64,000 nucleotides of DNA from JAAGZL01 sp050291365. Lineage in GTDB: Bacteria; Pseudomonadota; Gammaproteobacteria; Chromatiales; Chromatiaceae. This document shows positions 1-9,294 of the stretch, one piece after another (the first letter of the stretch is position 1; every line of letters starts with the position of its first letter). The stretch is taken from assembly GCA_050291365.1 (NCBI GenBank), contig JBNKJS010000024.1:62001-126000 (forward strand), read 5' to 3'. The notes beneath the pieces are model-generated. The model made no database searches. It was not told the DNA's origin and saw only the letters and a list, made by a program, of their open reading frames with translations. The translations under genes were made by a program, and so were the position numbers.

Positions 1-911
1 TAGTTCTCGGTACCTGTCTTGGAGCAGAGCATACATATGATGAGTCATATTGCTCATTGTATGAGAAAGGTAAATCTCGAGTTCATCCTCTTACTGCGCC
101 TAAAGGAATGCCCAGCGCTGCTGCTAGTCAAATAAGTATGCAATTTGGAATAAAAGGCCCGGTTTTTGCTGTATGCAGTGCCTGTTCTTCTGCGGCACAC
201 GCTCTTATTCAGGCGCATATGATGATTCAGAGCGGCTTGGTTGATGTGGCTATAGCAGGTGGTTCTGAAGCGCCACTTTCTCTAGTGCTTATAAAATCAT
301 TTGAGGGCCTGAGAGCTCTGTCTAATGATACATGCAGACCGTTTTCTGAGGACAGAAGTGGCTTGGTTTTGGGAGAAGGTGCTGGTGTAGTTGTTTTGGA
401 GTCACTTGAGCACGCAAAAAAACGTGGTGCCGATATCTATGCGGAGTTATCTGGTTTTGGCGTGTCTTCAGATGCTGGACATGTCACCGCTCCATCTGTG
501 GATGGTATTTCACAAGCCATTAGTTCGGCATTGAAGATTGCCAGGATTGCTCCGTCTGATGTGGATTATATAAATGCCCACGGTACCGGAACTCAGGCAA
601 ATGATGTAGCTGAATCCGCAGCCATAAATAGTGTGTTTGGGGATTATGCATCCACGCTTGCAGTATCATCTACAAAATCCATGCATGGCCATACATTAGG
701 GGCGTCAGGTGGTCTTGAGTTAGTTGCCACTGTACGGGCAATTAAAGACAGTGTCGTGCCGCCAACAGCCAATTTTACAAAAGCAGGCGAAGGCTGCAAT
801 TTGGATTACGTGCCTAATGTGGCTCGGGAGATGAAAATAAACGTTGCCCTTTCAAACTCTTTTGCCTTTGGTGGGCTTAACGCTGTCTTAGTTGTTAGGT
901 CATTTAATTAA
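1..911 (+). CDS. beta-ketoacyl-ACP synthase (KAS II / FabF-like), 5' end outside window
   Basis: Condensing enzyme of the thiolase fold that extends an acyl-ACP with malonyl-ACP. The reading frame is open to the left edge (first full codon at base 3), so the start is missing; a TTG at 57 is internal, because the conserved frame continues upstream of it. All three catalytic sites are visible: the nucleophile Cys in SACSS, the first His in AHGTGT, and Lys plus the second His in STKSMHGHTLGASGG. The C-terminal FGGLNAVLV block typical of KAS II is present. The stop overlaps the end of the convergent radical SAM gene by 8 bases. Whether it serves primary fatty acid synthesis or a specialised acyl pathway depends on genes left of the window; the SACSS active-site context is not the usual FabF one, which leans toward a specialised pathway (inference). 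Confidence 0.88.
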   Translation, partial: VLGTCLGAEHTYDESYCSLYEKGKSRVHPLTAPKGMPSAAASQISMQFGIKGPVFAVCSACSSAAHALIQAHMMIQSGLVDVAIAGGSEAPLSLVLIKSFEGLRALSNDTCRPFSEDRSGLVLGEGAGVVVLESLEHAKKRGADIYAELSGFGVSSDAGHVTAPSVDGISQAISSALKIARIAPSDVDYINAHGTGTQANDVAESAAINSVFGDYASTLAVSSTKSMHGHTLGASGGLELVATVRAIKDSVVPPTANFTKAGEGCNLDYVPNVAREMKINVALSNSFAFGGLNAVLVVRSFN

Positions 912-2421
912 CAGAGTGTGTTTTCCAGTTTTTCTGTTTGTTAATGAGTTTGTCAGTTGGTGAAAGTTCTAGATTGTTTGGTAGTGGCGCAAGTTCAATA
1001 TTGTAGTATTTTCTTCTTAAGTTAATATAATCACTTGAGTTATCACATTTTATCTTCCCAGTTCCTCCTGACATGGGATGCATTCCTTGTTTTGCATAGT
1101 GTCTGAAAGCAAGTGCCGTTGCTTTATTGTTATCTGAGAGGTTGCCAGACTTTAGTGCCGCAGTATAAAAATCTATATAGCATCGAAAAAGAAGCTTAGA
1201 CATTTCTTCTGCTGAAATTGTTGGGTGTCGCCATGTTAAGCATGTGCTGTCATATCTATCAAGGTTATTCTCAATTAATAAATTATCATGTTTGAAATCT
1301 TCATATTGTTCTGAACCTGGAATAGGAGTAAGTATGTAAAATGATGATATTGATGGTTTGAGATGTTTGATCATATTAAGTTGATGTTGAATAGATTTAC
1401 TGTCGTCGCTTGGGAAACCGATAATGTTTGAAAAATGGGAGTTAATACCTGCATCTTGACAAAGACGTATTATTTCTTGATAACTATCTGGTTTGTTATG
1501 GAATTTATTTACTTCCTTTAATATGTCGCTATCGAAAGACTCTACACCGACAAACATTTCATGACACCCAGCTTTACCAAGTAGTTCTATAAAATCTGGT
1601 TGTCTTACTACTTGTGCATCGCATTGGCATGTAAATGGTATTGATAACTTTTTATTTGCCATTACCTCTAATAGCTGAGTGGCCTCAGGGTATTTGTTAA
1701 AGTTATCTGAAACGAAGAATATATATTCTATATTGGCTTTTTTAGCCATATTCAAACTTTCAAGCGTACATTCAATTGGGGCACTACGGACTTGTTGGCC
1801 TGAGATTTTAATTACCGAACAGTAATTACAGTCATATGGGCACCCTCTAACTGGATATAGTCCTAGCAATGGCAGAATATAATGCTTTAAGTCTTCTTTG
1901 CTTGGTGGTTCAATTATTGGCCCATTGAGCACTTGGGCCCAGCGACCATCTAATCCATAAACAGGCTTTAATTCTCCACTTATTGCATCCTTTAAAACTT
2001 CACTCCAAATTACTTCCGCTTCTGCAAGCGCAAAGCTAATTCCACTATACTGGAATTGAGTGGTATCACATGTCATTGGATGAGGGCCGCCGATGATACA
2101 GTGTCTTACACCGTTATTGTGGGCAAATGCAGCAAGGTCTAGGGCTCTATGGAATTGGTGGGATTGAACTCCAACTATTGCTACTAGGGTCGTACAATCA
2201 GTATCTGGATCAGGTTGTAAAAGTTTTAGGTAATCCAAGTCATCCCTGACATATTCATCAATAGTATGAATGCTGACTTTGACTGAGTTGATGTTCTTTG
2301 GGGTTAAGCTGGCAATGTGGTATAGCGTGGCATTGGGCATGTATCCGGTTTTGAACCTTTCAACATAACCATCGACTGCATATTTACTTGGCTTTATCAG
2401 TACCACTTTAAGAGTGGTCAT
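904..2421 (-). CDS. B12-binding-domain radical SAM protein
   Basis: 505 residues. An N-terminal cobalamin-binding-like Rossmann region (about 5-150, with IVGVQSHQFHRALDL and CIIGGPHP) precedes a radical SAM core carrying CxxxCxxC at Cys194, Cys198 and Cys201 (GCPYDCNYC), which would bind the 4Fe-4S cluster that cleaves S-adenosylmethionine. The MFVGVES and IIGFPSD blocks are typical of the B12-type subfamily (methyltransferases, cyclases and related chemistry). The substrate cannot be read from sequence. It is the last gene of a minus-strand run, starting 14 bases after the RpfC-like gene, so it is probably co-transcribed with the HD-GYP signalling pair. Its 3' end overlaps the convergent ketosynthase gene. 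Confidence 0.85.
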   Translation of the reverse strand: MTTLKVVLIKPSKYAVDGYVERFKTGYMPNATLYHIASLTPKNINSVKVSIHTIDEYVRDDLDYLKLLQPDPDTDCTTLVAIVGVQSHQFHRALDLAAFAHNNGVRHCIIGGPHPMTCDTTQFQYSGISFALAEAEVIWSEVLKDAISGELKPVYGLDGRWAQVLNGPIIEPPSKEDLKHYILPLLGLYPVRGCPYDCNYCSVIKISGQQVRSAPIECTLESLNMAKKANIEYIFFVSDNFNKYPEATQLLEVMANKKLSIPFTCQCDAQVVRQPDFIELLGKAGCHEMFVGVESFDSDILKEVNKFHNKPDSYQEIIRLCQDAGINSHFSNIIGFPSDDSKSIQHQLNMIKHLKPSISSFYILTPIPGSEQYEDFKHDNLLIENNLDRYDSTCLTWRHPTISAEEMSKLLFRCYIDFYTAALKSGNLSDNNKATALAFRHYAKQGMHPMSGGTGKIKCDNSSDYINLRRKYYNIELAPLPNNLELSPTDKLINKQKNWKTHSVN

Positions 2422-2435
2422 AGCACTTCCTATTA

Positions 2436-4274
2436 TTATTCGTTTTTAGATGCGGAATTATCTCGATCAGTAACATAATGTTGTAAAGCGTATTTTGTTT
2501 TTGTCATGGTCTCATATAATTCATCAACTATTAACTTTGCTTGTCCTTGAAATTCCCGCTGGTTGATTTGCAGGGCTAGCAGGCTTAGCTTGTGCAATGA
2601 ATTAGCACCAAGATTACAGGAGCTATCTTTTAAGGCATAGATTAAATCTTTAAAGTCTGTGAAGCAATTATTATTAATGGATTGTTCCAGTCCTTCCATT
2701 AATATTTCCATATCCTGATTAAACCTGGTAGTGAGTTGGCTAAGGAAGTTGTTGCTGGATGAAAGCTCTTCAAGTTGCATTAGTGTCTGTGTATTGAGGA
2801 TCTGATTATCATCATCCTTGATTAGTGTTTCATGTATATGTGGTGGTTGCATTTGCTCATCTATACTTTCATCTTGTTTTGTCTTGGATGATGCTATATC
2901 TGCAACAGTGATTAATAGCTCCTCTTGGCCGACTGGTCTTACTAGAATGGCATTTACATCTGCCTCTCTACATTGGGATAGAATTTCTGGTGTCGCCTCA
3001 TCTACCAAGGCGATAAATGGTACCCAATCTTCATTTAGATATGTGTAGTAATAAAGCCTTATAATTTCTTTGCCTTCTAAATCAGGCATTTTAAAGTCTA
3101 GTATGACTAGGTCGAATTGATGAGTATGCAGTGCGTCAAGTGTTTGAGAACCACTATTTACCGTATAAACTCTTTGCCCATTACGCTCTAGGGTAGTGCG
3201 GAAAAACTCTTGTTCTACTTGGTTGCACACCCCTAATAATATGTCCAATGGTTGTTTGATACTGGTTTTGCTTGAATAGTGATGAATCAGTCTGGTGATG
3301 TTTTTGCCGGTTGTTGTTTGAGTATTATATGAATGCAGGACATCAAACAGGATTGTTTTATCTATTGGAGTATTTAACAGGGTCGAGTATCCTGCAGCTA
3401 AAAGCTGCTCTTTATGCTCATCTGAATGTTCAGGAGATAAATGTATAAGGTGGATATTAGATAACGCACTATCTAACCGAATATATTTGGCTAACTGAAT
3501 TGGGTTCATATCCAGGTTTAGTGAGTCTACTATGACAGTGGTGTATCTATTGTCACTCTCAGCATGATTTACCAGTTCAGCAAATGCTCTTAATGAGCTG
3601 TTGTAGGTATCTACATTGATTCCCCATGAGCCAATATGGCTCAATAGCATATGTCGGTCTTTGGAATCGTTTGTAATGAGAAGTAGTTTTAGGTCACTGT
3701 GGTCATATCTAGATAGATGGCCAGCAGGGCCTTCTGTGTTAATAACTTTATTGGCTGGGTCGTTTGTAATCTCTCTGTAGAGGATGAGAGAGATAAAGAG
3801 CAGTCCAAAAATCAGCCCTATCCCAAGAGTTATCTGTGAATTCCAATAACTGTTCAAATACAGTGTGGACGTAAAACCAAGGGTCGCTAGAAAGGTGCTG
3901 ACCAGCAATTCACGTCTATTGGTGTCAATGCTGTTGTGTATGACTAATAGGTAATAGGCTGCGCATATTGGCGAGGTTGAATTTCCACCGAGAATCAATA
4001 GTAGCGTTATCCCACATATGTCAGTAAATATCGTTGCGTACTTATGTTGATAGTCTGTTAGAACTCCACCGCTGTTTAGGAGTGTCAGAGTTGTGGTCAG
4101 CAGGGTATAACCTGCGATTGTTATAATGATGGGGTTGTTAATTGAAAGGCTGAATGGGTTGACATCAAGCCAGGGAAAGATCAGTAGAAGTGATAGACTG
4201 ATAAAAAGCCTTATCCAATACTTTTTATAATCACGAAATAGATAACCTAATGTATTAGTTGACGAGAATTGCAC
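2436..4274 (-). CDS. RpfC-like membrane protein without kinase core (degenerate receivers plus HPt-like domain)
   Basis: 612 residues. The first 170 contain about five or six membrane helices resembling the RpfC/DSF-sensor input domain. What follows is not a HisKA/HATPase kinase: I find no H-box, N-box or G-box. Residues about 194-318 form a degenerate receiver, 344-465 a second receiver that keeps Asp393 (LVILDFKMPD) but lacks the acidic pair near its start (ILLGVCNQ) and has Arg where Lys is usual (VRPVG). Residues 497-600 are an HPt-like bundle whose phospho-acceptor position is Tyr546 (IYALKDSS instead of the usual HALK-type motif; codon TAT against CAT). It lies between the RpfG-like gene (35 bases upstream) and the radical SAM gene. 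It is probably a non-catalytic sensor or scaffold (inference). Confidence 0.75.
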   Translation of the reverse strand: MQFSSTNTLGYLFRDYKKYWIRLFISLSLLLIFPWLDVNPFSLSINNPIIITIAGYTLLTTTLTLLNSGGVLTDYQHKYATIFTDICGITLLLILGGNSTSPICAAYYLLVIHNSIDTNRRELLVSTFLATLGFTSTLYLNSYWNSQITLGIGLIFGLLFISLILYREITNDPANKVINTEGPAGHLSRYDHSDLKLLLITNDSKDRHMLLSHIGSWGINVDTYNSSLRAFAELVNHAESDNRYTTVIVDSLNLDMNPIQLAKYIRLDSALSNIHLIHLSPEHSDEHKEQLLAAGYSTLLNTPIDKTILFDVLHSYNTQTTTGKNITRLIHHYSSKTSIKQPLDILLGVCNQVEQEFFRTTLERNGQRVYTVNSGSQTLDALHTHQFDLVILDFKMPDLEGKEIIRLYYYTYLNEDWVPFIALVDEATPEILSQCREADVNAILVRPVGQEELLITVADIASSKTKQDESIDEQMQPPHIHETLIKDDDNQILNTQTLMQLEELSSSNNFLSQLTTRFNQDMEILMEGLEQSINNNCFTDFKDLIYALKDSSCNLGANSLHKLSLLALQINQREFQGQAKLIVDELYETMTKTKYALQHYVTDRDNSASKNE

Positions 4275-4309
4275 TCTTCAGTCTCCGTACTTGAGATAAT
4301 CCGACTACT

Positions 4310-5368
4310 TTAAATTTTTATCTGTTTTGGTTGGTCTGGCCACTGGTTGTGGATTGTGAGAATACCTGATAACTGGTTAAAAAATGCATCTACACAGTCA
4401 GGGTCCATGTGCTTCTCTCTCTGCTCTTTAATGTAATCTAGAGCCCTGTCTATACTCCATGGTTTTTTGTAAGGGCGCTCTGATAACAGTGCATCGAACA
4501 CATCGGCCACAGCCACGATTCTTGCTTCAATTGGAATGTTGTTTCCACTGATGTTATGTGGATAGCCAGTTCCGTCATAACGCTCATGGTGAGATAGGGC
4601 TATGATCGCACCTGTTTGCAGGTAATCTGATGGACTGTCTCTTAGGATCTCATAGCCAATGGTTGTGTGAGACTGAATTATCTTCATTTCGTCTGGATCA
4701 AGTTTGCCTGGTTTAAGCAGGATGTGGTCTGGGATCCCAATTTTACCGATGTCATGCATTGGCGCAGCATGTCTTATGGTTTCGCATTTGGTGGTATTTA
4801 AACCGAGTTCTTCCGCAATAATTGTTGCGTACTGAGACATCCTGGTAACATGTACGCCGGTCTCTTCGTCGCGGTATTCACCTGCCCGGGCTAATCGAAG
4901 AAGTGTCTCTTTCTCTCTCTGCTCTATATCCGCAGTCTTTTGGTTGATTTCCTGTTCAAGCCATTGCGCCCGGTCTCTTATTATTGCCTGTTGGCGGCGT
5001 AATTTCAGGAGATTGCGGCACCTGGCTTTACACTCATAGTGATCAAATGGCTTGATAAGAAAGTCTGTAGCGCCAGCCTCCAATGCCCGGTAGCGTACGG
5101 CTTTCTCATTCATACAGGTGATAACGACCACTGGTACATCTGAGCATGATGGTATCTGACGCAGCCAATGGGTAAATTCAACCCCATCCATGTTCGGCAT
5201 CTTGTAATCTGTAATTACCAGGTCATGTGGATTGTGTTTGGCCCAATCCAAGGCCACTACAGGATCTGCAAAGGATTCTATGTGTACATCGTCATCGATA
5301 GATTGAATCAGCTCTTCAAGAATCATGCGGCTGACCGACTGATCATCCAATATTAGTACTGTCGACAT
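4310..5368 (-). CDS. RpfG-like response regulator, receiver + HD-GYP c-di-GMP phosphodiesterase
   Basis: 352 residues from the chosen start. The receiver domain (1-120) has the acidic pair LDD, the phospho-acceptor Asp in TDYKMPNMDG, and Lys in IKPF. A coiled linker leads to an HD-GYP domain with intact HDIGKIGIPD and HHERYDGTGYP motifs, so c-di-GMP hydrolysis is expected. The frame is open another 29 codons upstream, but ATG at 5368 is preceded by AGAGG at good spacing and begins the conserved MSTVLILDD, whereas the longer start has no ribosome site. First gene of an operon with the RpfC-like and radical SAM genes. A sigma-28-type promoter lies about 310 bases upstream. Confidence 0.9.
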   Translation of the reverse strand: MSTVLILDDQSVSRMILEELIQSIDDDVHIESFADPVVALDWAKHNPHDLVITDYKMPNMDGVEFTHWLRQIPSCSDVPVVVITCMNEKAVRYRALEAGATDFLIKPFDHYECKARCRNLLKLRRQQAIIRDRAQWLEQEINQKTADIEQREKETLLRLARAGEYRDEETGVHVTRMSQYATIIAEELGLNTTKCETIRHAAPMHDIGKIGIPDHILLKPGKLDPDEMKIIQSHTTIGYEILRDSPSDYLQTGAIIALSHHERYDGTGYPHNISGNNIPIEARIVAVADVFDALLSERPYKKPWSIDRALDYIKEQREKHMDPDCVDAFFNQLSGILTIHNQWPDQPKQIKI

Positions 5369-5684
5369 AGTTACCTCTGGCTCAATTCCAGTTTTTTTTA
5401 GTAGATAACAGTTAGAACTTACCATAAGATTCAGTTGTAAGCCACTAACTGCCATAGAAAATGATCTATGGAATGCATATTTTGTTACTATGCATAATCT
5501 CCAATAACGCGTAAAAAAGCACGGATTGCTGATGACCAGATCTGGCTTGGATATTATCCAGATACCATCGGATTATTCTCTCCAGGCGTTTTAATTCTTA
5601 GTCAGCAAAACCGGAAGCTCATTGAGCTCCATACCATTTTTTTCATATCCACTGATTGCGTGAATATTACGTAAGGGCTAACGA

Positions 5685-5711
5685 TTAGCGGCAGGTTTGG
5701 TTAAGACTTTA
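5685..5711 (-). promoter_or_regulatory. sigma-28 (FliA)-type promoter
   Basis: Read on the minus strand: TAAAGTCT, 11 bases, GCCGCTAA, against the FliA consensus TAAAGTTT-N11-GCCGATAA. It points at the RpfG-like operon, leaving a leader of about 310 bases that contains no convincing gene, only an imperfect palindrome near 5610-5630. An almost identical element lies at 29869-29895. Confidence 0.65.
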
Positions 5712-5739
5712 ATAAATATATACATTTTGGGAAATAAAT

Positions 5740-5768
5740 GCCCAGGGAAGTGCGTGGTTCGCCTGGGC
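5740..5768 (-). terminator. probable terminator of thrH
   Basis: Seven-base inverted repeat GCCCAGG / CCTGGGC with a loop of about 15 bases, starting just after the thrH stop when read on the minus strand and followed by ATTTATTT. Confidence 0.5.
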
Positions 5769-5773
5769 GTACT

Positions 5774-6391
5774 CTAATTTGTGAGATCTCTGTTGCTTGC
5801 CTCAATGAAGGCCGTGCGAAAATCTTCATAGTTTGTCACCACCGGATATTGGGGAAATTCGTCAATCACATTCTGTGGTGGACGGAACAGGATGCCCCTA
5901 TCTGCTTCTTCCAGCATACTGGTGTCGTTATATGAGTCGCCTGCTGCAATAATTCGGTAATTCAGTGACTTGAAGGCCTTTACCGATTGGCGCTTGGGGT
6001 CTTTTTGACGCAGATGATAGTCGGTTACAAATCCATTTTCGTCCACGCTGAGCTTGTGGCAGAGCAGGGTGGGGTATCCCAACTGGCGCATCATGGGGGC
6101 GGCAAACTCATAGAATGTGTCGGATAGTATGACAACCTGGAACCGTTCCCGCAGCCAGTCGATAAACTCGCGGGCACCTTCAAGTGGCCCCATACCGTCG
6201 ATTACCTCTTGAATATCCGGTAGTCCCAGTTTGTGCTGCTCAAGAATCTTGAGGCGCTGACGCATCAGCACGTCATAATCCGGGATATCACGCGTGGTGG
6301 CCCGTAATTCATCTATTCCGGTTCGTTCGGCAAAGTTAATCCAGATTTCCGGGATCAGGACCCCTTCAAGGTCAAGGCAGGCGATCTCCAC
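5774..6391 (-). CDS. thrH: bifunctional phosphoserine phosphatase / homoserine phosphotransferase ThrH
   Basis: HAD-superfamily enzyme of 205 residues, the family's normal length. Motif I is DLEG (CLDLEGVLIPE), the ThrH-specific variant of DxDxT; motif II is LSDTF; motif III/IV is AGDSYNDTSML. It removes phosphate from phosphoserine and can transfer it to homoserine, linking serine and threonine synthesis in the cytoplasm. Stands alone, divergent from prfB, with a hairpin terminator behind it. Confidence 0.92.
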   Translation of the reverse strand: MEIACLDLEGVLIPEIWINFAERTGIDELRATTRDIPDYDVLMRQRLKILEQHKLGLPDIQEVIDGMGPLEGAREFIDWLRERFQVVILSDTFYEFAAPMMRQLGYPTLLCHKLSVDENGFVTDYHLRQKDPKRQSVKAFKSLNYRIIAAGDSYNDTSMLEEADRGILFRPPQNVIDEFPQYPVVTNYEDFRTAFIEASNRDLTN

Positions 6392-6626
6392 ACTCTTCTC
6401 CTTACAACTGTTTTTGTATAATTATGCAGGCCAAAGGATACTATACCTTGCCACTTTGTGGCAGGTTTCTTGATCATCTAAGGCGATAGTTTTCCCACGC
6501 CTCTTATCTAGTGTAATATTCGCGCTTCATCTTATATTTATTTCAAAGAGTTATAGTAATTTTGGTGGCAACAATCAGGGTGCCGCAGGAATCATCCGCT
6601 TTGAAGATTCCAGCAAGAGGTGGGAA

Positions 6627-7725
6627 ATGCAGGATATAAATCCGATAACTAATAAAATCAACGACTTGCAAGGGCGTAGCGACTCCCTTAGGGGGTATCT
6701 TTGACTATGAGGGCAAGAAAGAGCGGTTGACCGAAGTTTTGCGTGAGCTGGAAGACCCTGATGTTTGGAATGATCCGGAACGGGCGCAGTCTCTGGGCAA
6801 AGAGCGCTCTGCCTTGGAAGCCGTGGTATTGACCATAGAGCAGCTGGGTTCAGGCTTGGCAGATGCATCAGATCTTCTCGAGATGGCGGTGGAAGAGGGT
6901 GATGAAGATACTCTCAATAGTCTCGTCTCTGACCTGGATGAATATGAGAAACAGGTCTCTGGCCTGGAATTTCGCCGCATGTTTTCCGGCCCTATGGACG
7001 CCAATAATGCTTTTTTGGATATACAGTCAGGGTCTGGTGGAACAGAGGCCCAGGATTGGGCAGAGATGCTGCTGCGCATGTATCTGCGCTGGGGTGAGGC
7101 CAGGGGGTTCAAGACCGAACTGATGGAGTGCTCTGCGGGCGATGTAGCTGGAATCAAATCCGCCACCATCAAGTATGAGGGAGACTATGCCTTCGGCTGG
7201 CTGCGAACCGAGACCGGTGTACACAGGCTGGTGCGCAAGTCGCCTTTCGACTCCGGTGGCAGGCGCCATACCTCCTTCTCCTCAGTATTCGTCTCGCCAG
7301 AGATTGATGACACGGTGGAGATTGAGATCAATCCAGCAGATGTGAGAACAGATACCTATCGTGCTTCTGGTGCCGGTGGTCAGCATGTTAACAAGACCGA
7401 CTCTGCTGTGCGCCTGACCCACGAGCCTACCGGCATTGTGGTTCAGTGCCAGAATGATCGTTCACAACACAAGAACCGCGACCAGGCTTGGAAGCAGCTC
7501 AAGGCCAAGCTCTATGAACTGGAGATCCAGAAACGCAGCGAGAGCGCTCAGGCGCTGGAAGAGACCAAGGCCGACATCGGCTGGGGTAGCCAGATTCGCT
7601 CCTATGTTCTGGATCAGTCTAGGATCAAGGATTTGCGCACCGGGGTGGAAACCGGCAACACTCAGGCCGTGCTGGATGGGGGCCTGGATATGTTTATCGA
7701 GGCCAGTCTTAAGAGTGGTCTATGA
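6627..7725 (+). CDS. prfB: peptide chain release factor 2, programmed +1 frameshift
   Basis: Terminates translation at UGA and UAA. The gene is in two frames: ATG at 6627 (AGAGG six bases upstream) opens a 25-codon frame ending in in-frame TGA at 6702-6704, and the ribosome slips +1 to continue at GAC 6703. The joined product is 365 residues, the same as E. coli RF2. The stop-recognition tripeptide SPF (RKSPFDSGG) and the catalytic GGQ (GAGGQHVNK) are both present. An annotation starting at 6727 would miss the N-terminus. lysS follows after 54 bases, the usual enterobacterial-type order, so the two are probably co-transcribed. Confidence 0.97.
6690..6705 (+). promoter_or_regulatory. RF2 autoregulatory frameshift site
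   Basis: AGGGGGTATCTTTGAC: the internal Shine-Dalgarno-like AGGGGG, the slippery CTT codon and the in-frame TGA followed by C match the E. coli prfB site base for base. Low RF2 leaves the ribosome paused at TGA and favours the +1 shift, so RF2 controls its own level. Confidence 0.96.
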
Positions 7726-7779
7726 GTCTGGCGAATATAATCATTAAACCTAATTTTACTAAATTGAAGATAAAGCAAA

Positions 7780-9294
7780 ATGTCTGAACAACTTGATGAA
7801 AACAAACTCATAGCCCAACGTCGTGAGAAACTTGACCGTCTGCGGGAGCAGGGCATTGCTTTTCCAAACGATTTTCGCCGCAACGTGGTGGCGGGGGAAC
7901 TGCATGCCGAGTACGGCGAGAAAAGCGGTGAGGAGCTTGATGAACTGAGTATACGGGTCAGTGTTGCTGGGCGTCTCATGAGTCGACGCATTATGGGAAA
8001 AGCAAGCTTCGCCCATATTCAGGACATGTCTGGACGTATTCAGCTTTTTATCCAGCGCGACAGCCTGCCAGAAGGCTTCTACAACGAAGAGTTCAAGAAG
8101 CACTGGGATTTGGGTGACATCATAGGTGCTGAGGGGCAGTTGTTCAAAACCAAGACCGGCGAGCTTTCGGTGAGGATAGACGAACTGCGTATGTTAACCA
8201 AGGCGCTACGTCCGCTGCCGGTGGTGAAAGAGGCCGACGGCAAGGTGTTTGACGCTTTCAGTGATCAGGAGCAACGCTATCGTCAGCGTTACCTGGACCT
8301 CATTGTAAACGAGAGTTCGCGGGAGACCTTTCTGGTTCGTACCAGAGTGGTGCAGTTTATTCGGGATTATCTGAACAGCAAGGATTTCCTGGAGGTGGAG
8401 ACTCCCATGATGCAGGCAATTCCAGGCGGGGCTGCAGCGCGACCTTTCACAACCAAACACAACGCCTTGGATATGGATCTTTTTCTGCGCATCGCCCCAG
8501 AACTCTATCTCAAACGTCTGGTGGTAGGAGGGTTTGAGAAGGTCTATGAGATAAACCGCAACTTCCGAAATGAGGGTCTATCTACTCGACATAATCCTGA
8601 ATTCACTATGCTGGAGTTCTACGAGGCCTATGCAGATTATAACGATCTGATGGATCTTACCGAGGATATGCTGCGCTCACTGGCGCAAGACATTCTTGGA
8701 GCAACAACCATCACCTATCAAGGTGAGCAGTATGATTTTGGTAAACCGTTTGACCGTATGACAGTTAAGGGGGCCATACTCCACTACAATTCTGATATCA
8801 CTGCAGATGAGTTGGACAATGAAGCTTCTGCCAGAGCCATTGCCGAGCGTCTGGAGATTCCACTTAAAGATAGCTACGGACTAGGCAAGATTCAGATAGA
8901 GATCTTTGAAAAGACGGTTGAAGATCGTTTGATGAATCCAACCTTTATCACTGCTTATCCCACTGAGGTATCGCCATTGGCACGACGGAATGATGCCGAT
9001 CCCTTTGTTACAGATCGTTTCGAGTTCTTTGTAGGTGGACGTGAAATTGCTAATGGGTTTTCTGAGCTGAATGATGCTGAAGATCAGGCAGAGCGTTTTC
9101 GTCAACAGGTTGAGGATAAGGAAGCGGGAGATATGGAGGCGATGCACTTTGATGCTGATTATGTGCGTGCCCTGGAGCATGGTCTTCCACCCACTGCTGG
9201 CGAGGGTATAGGTATTGATCGCCTGGTGATGTTGTTTACTGATTCTCCATCGATAAGGGATGTTTTGTTGTTTCCACACATGCGTCCTGAATAG
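7780..9294 (+). CDS. lysS: lysyl-tRNA synthetase, class II
   Basis: 504 residues, full family length. An N-terminal OB-fold anticodon-binding domain (about 60-150; VAGRLMSRRIMGKASF) is followed by the class II catalytic core with motif 1 (FLEVETPMMQ), motif 2 (FRNEGLSTRHNPEFTMLE) and motif 3 (GEGIGIDRLVMLFTDS). It charges tRNA-Lys in the cytoplasm. Downstream of prfB and probably in the same transcript. Confidence 0.97.
   Translation: MSEQLDENKLIAQRREKLDRLREQGIAFPNDFRRNVVAGELHAEYGEKSGEELDELSIRVSVAGRLMSRRIMGKASFAHIQDMSGRIQLFIQRDSLPEGFYNEEFKKHWDLGDIIGAEGQLFKTKTGELSVRIDELRMLTKALRPLPVVKEADGKVFDAFSDQEQRYRQRYLDLIVNESSRETFLVRTRVVQFIRDYLNSKDFLEVETPMMQAIPGGAAARPFTTKHNALDMDLFLRIAPELYLKRLVVGGFEKVYEINRNFRNEGLSTRHNPEFTMLEFYEAYADYNDLMDLTEDMLRSLAQDILGATTITYQGEQYDFGKPFDRMTVKGAILHYNSDITADELDNEASARAIAERLEIPLKDSYGLGKIQIEIFEKTVEDRLMNPTFITAYPTEVSPLARRNDADPFVTDRFEFFVGGREIANGFSELNDAEDQAERFRQQVEDKEAGDMEAMHFDADYVRALEHGLPPTAGEGIGIDRLVMLFTDSPSIRDVLLFPHMRPE

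Noticed and set aside
6727..7725. prfB start at 6727
   Set aside because: It cuts off the conserved N-terminus; the frameshift site at 6690-6705 and ATG 6627 give full-length RF2.
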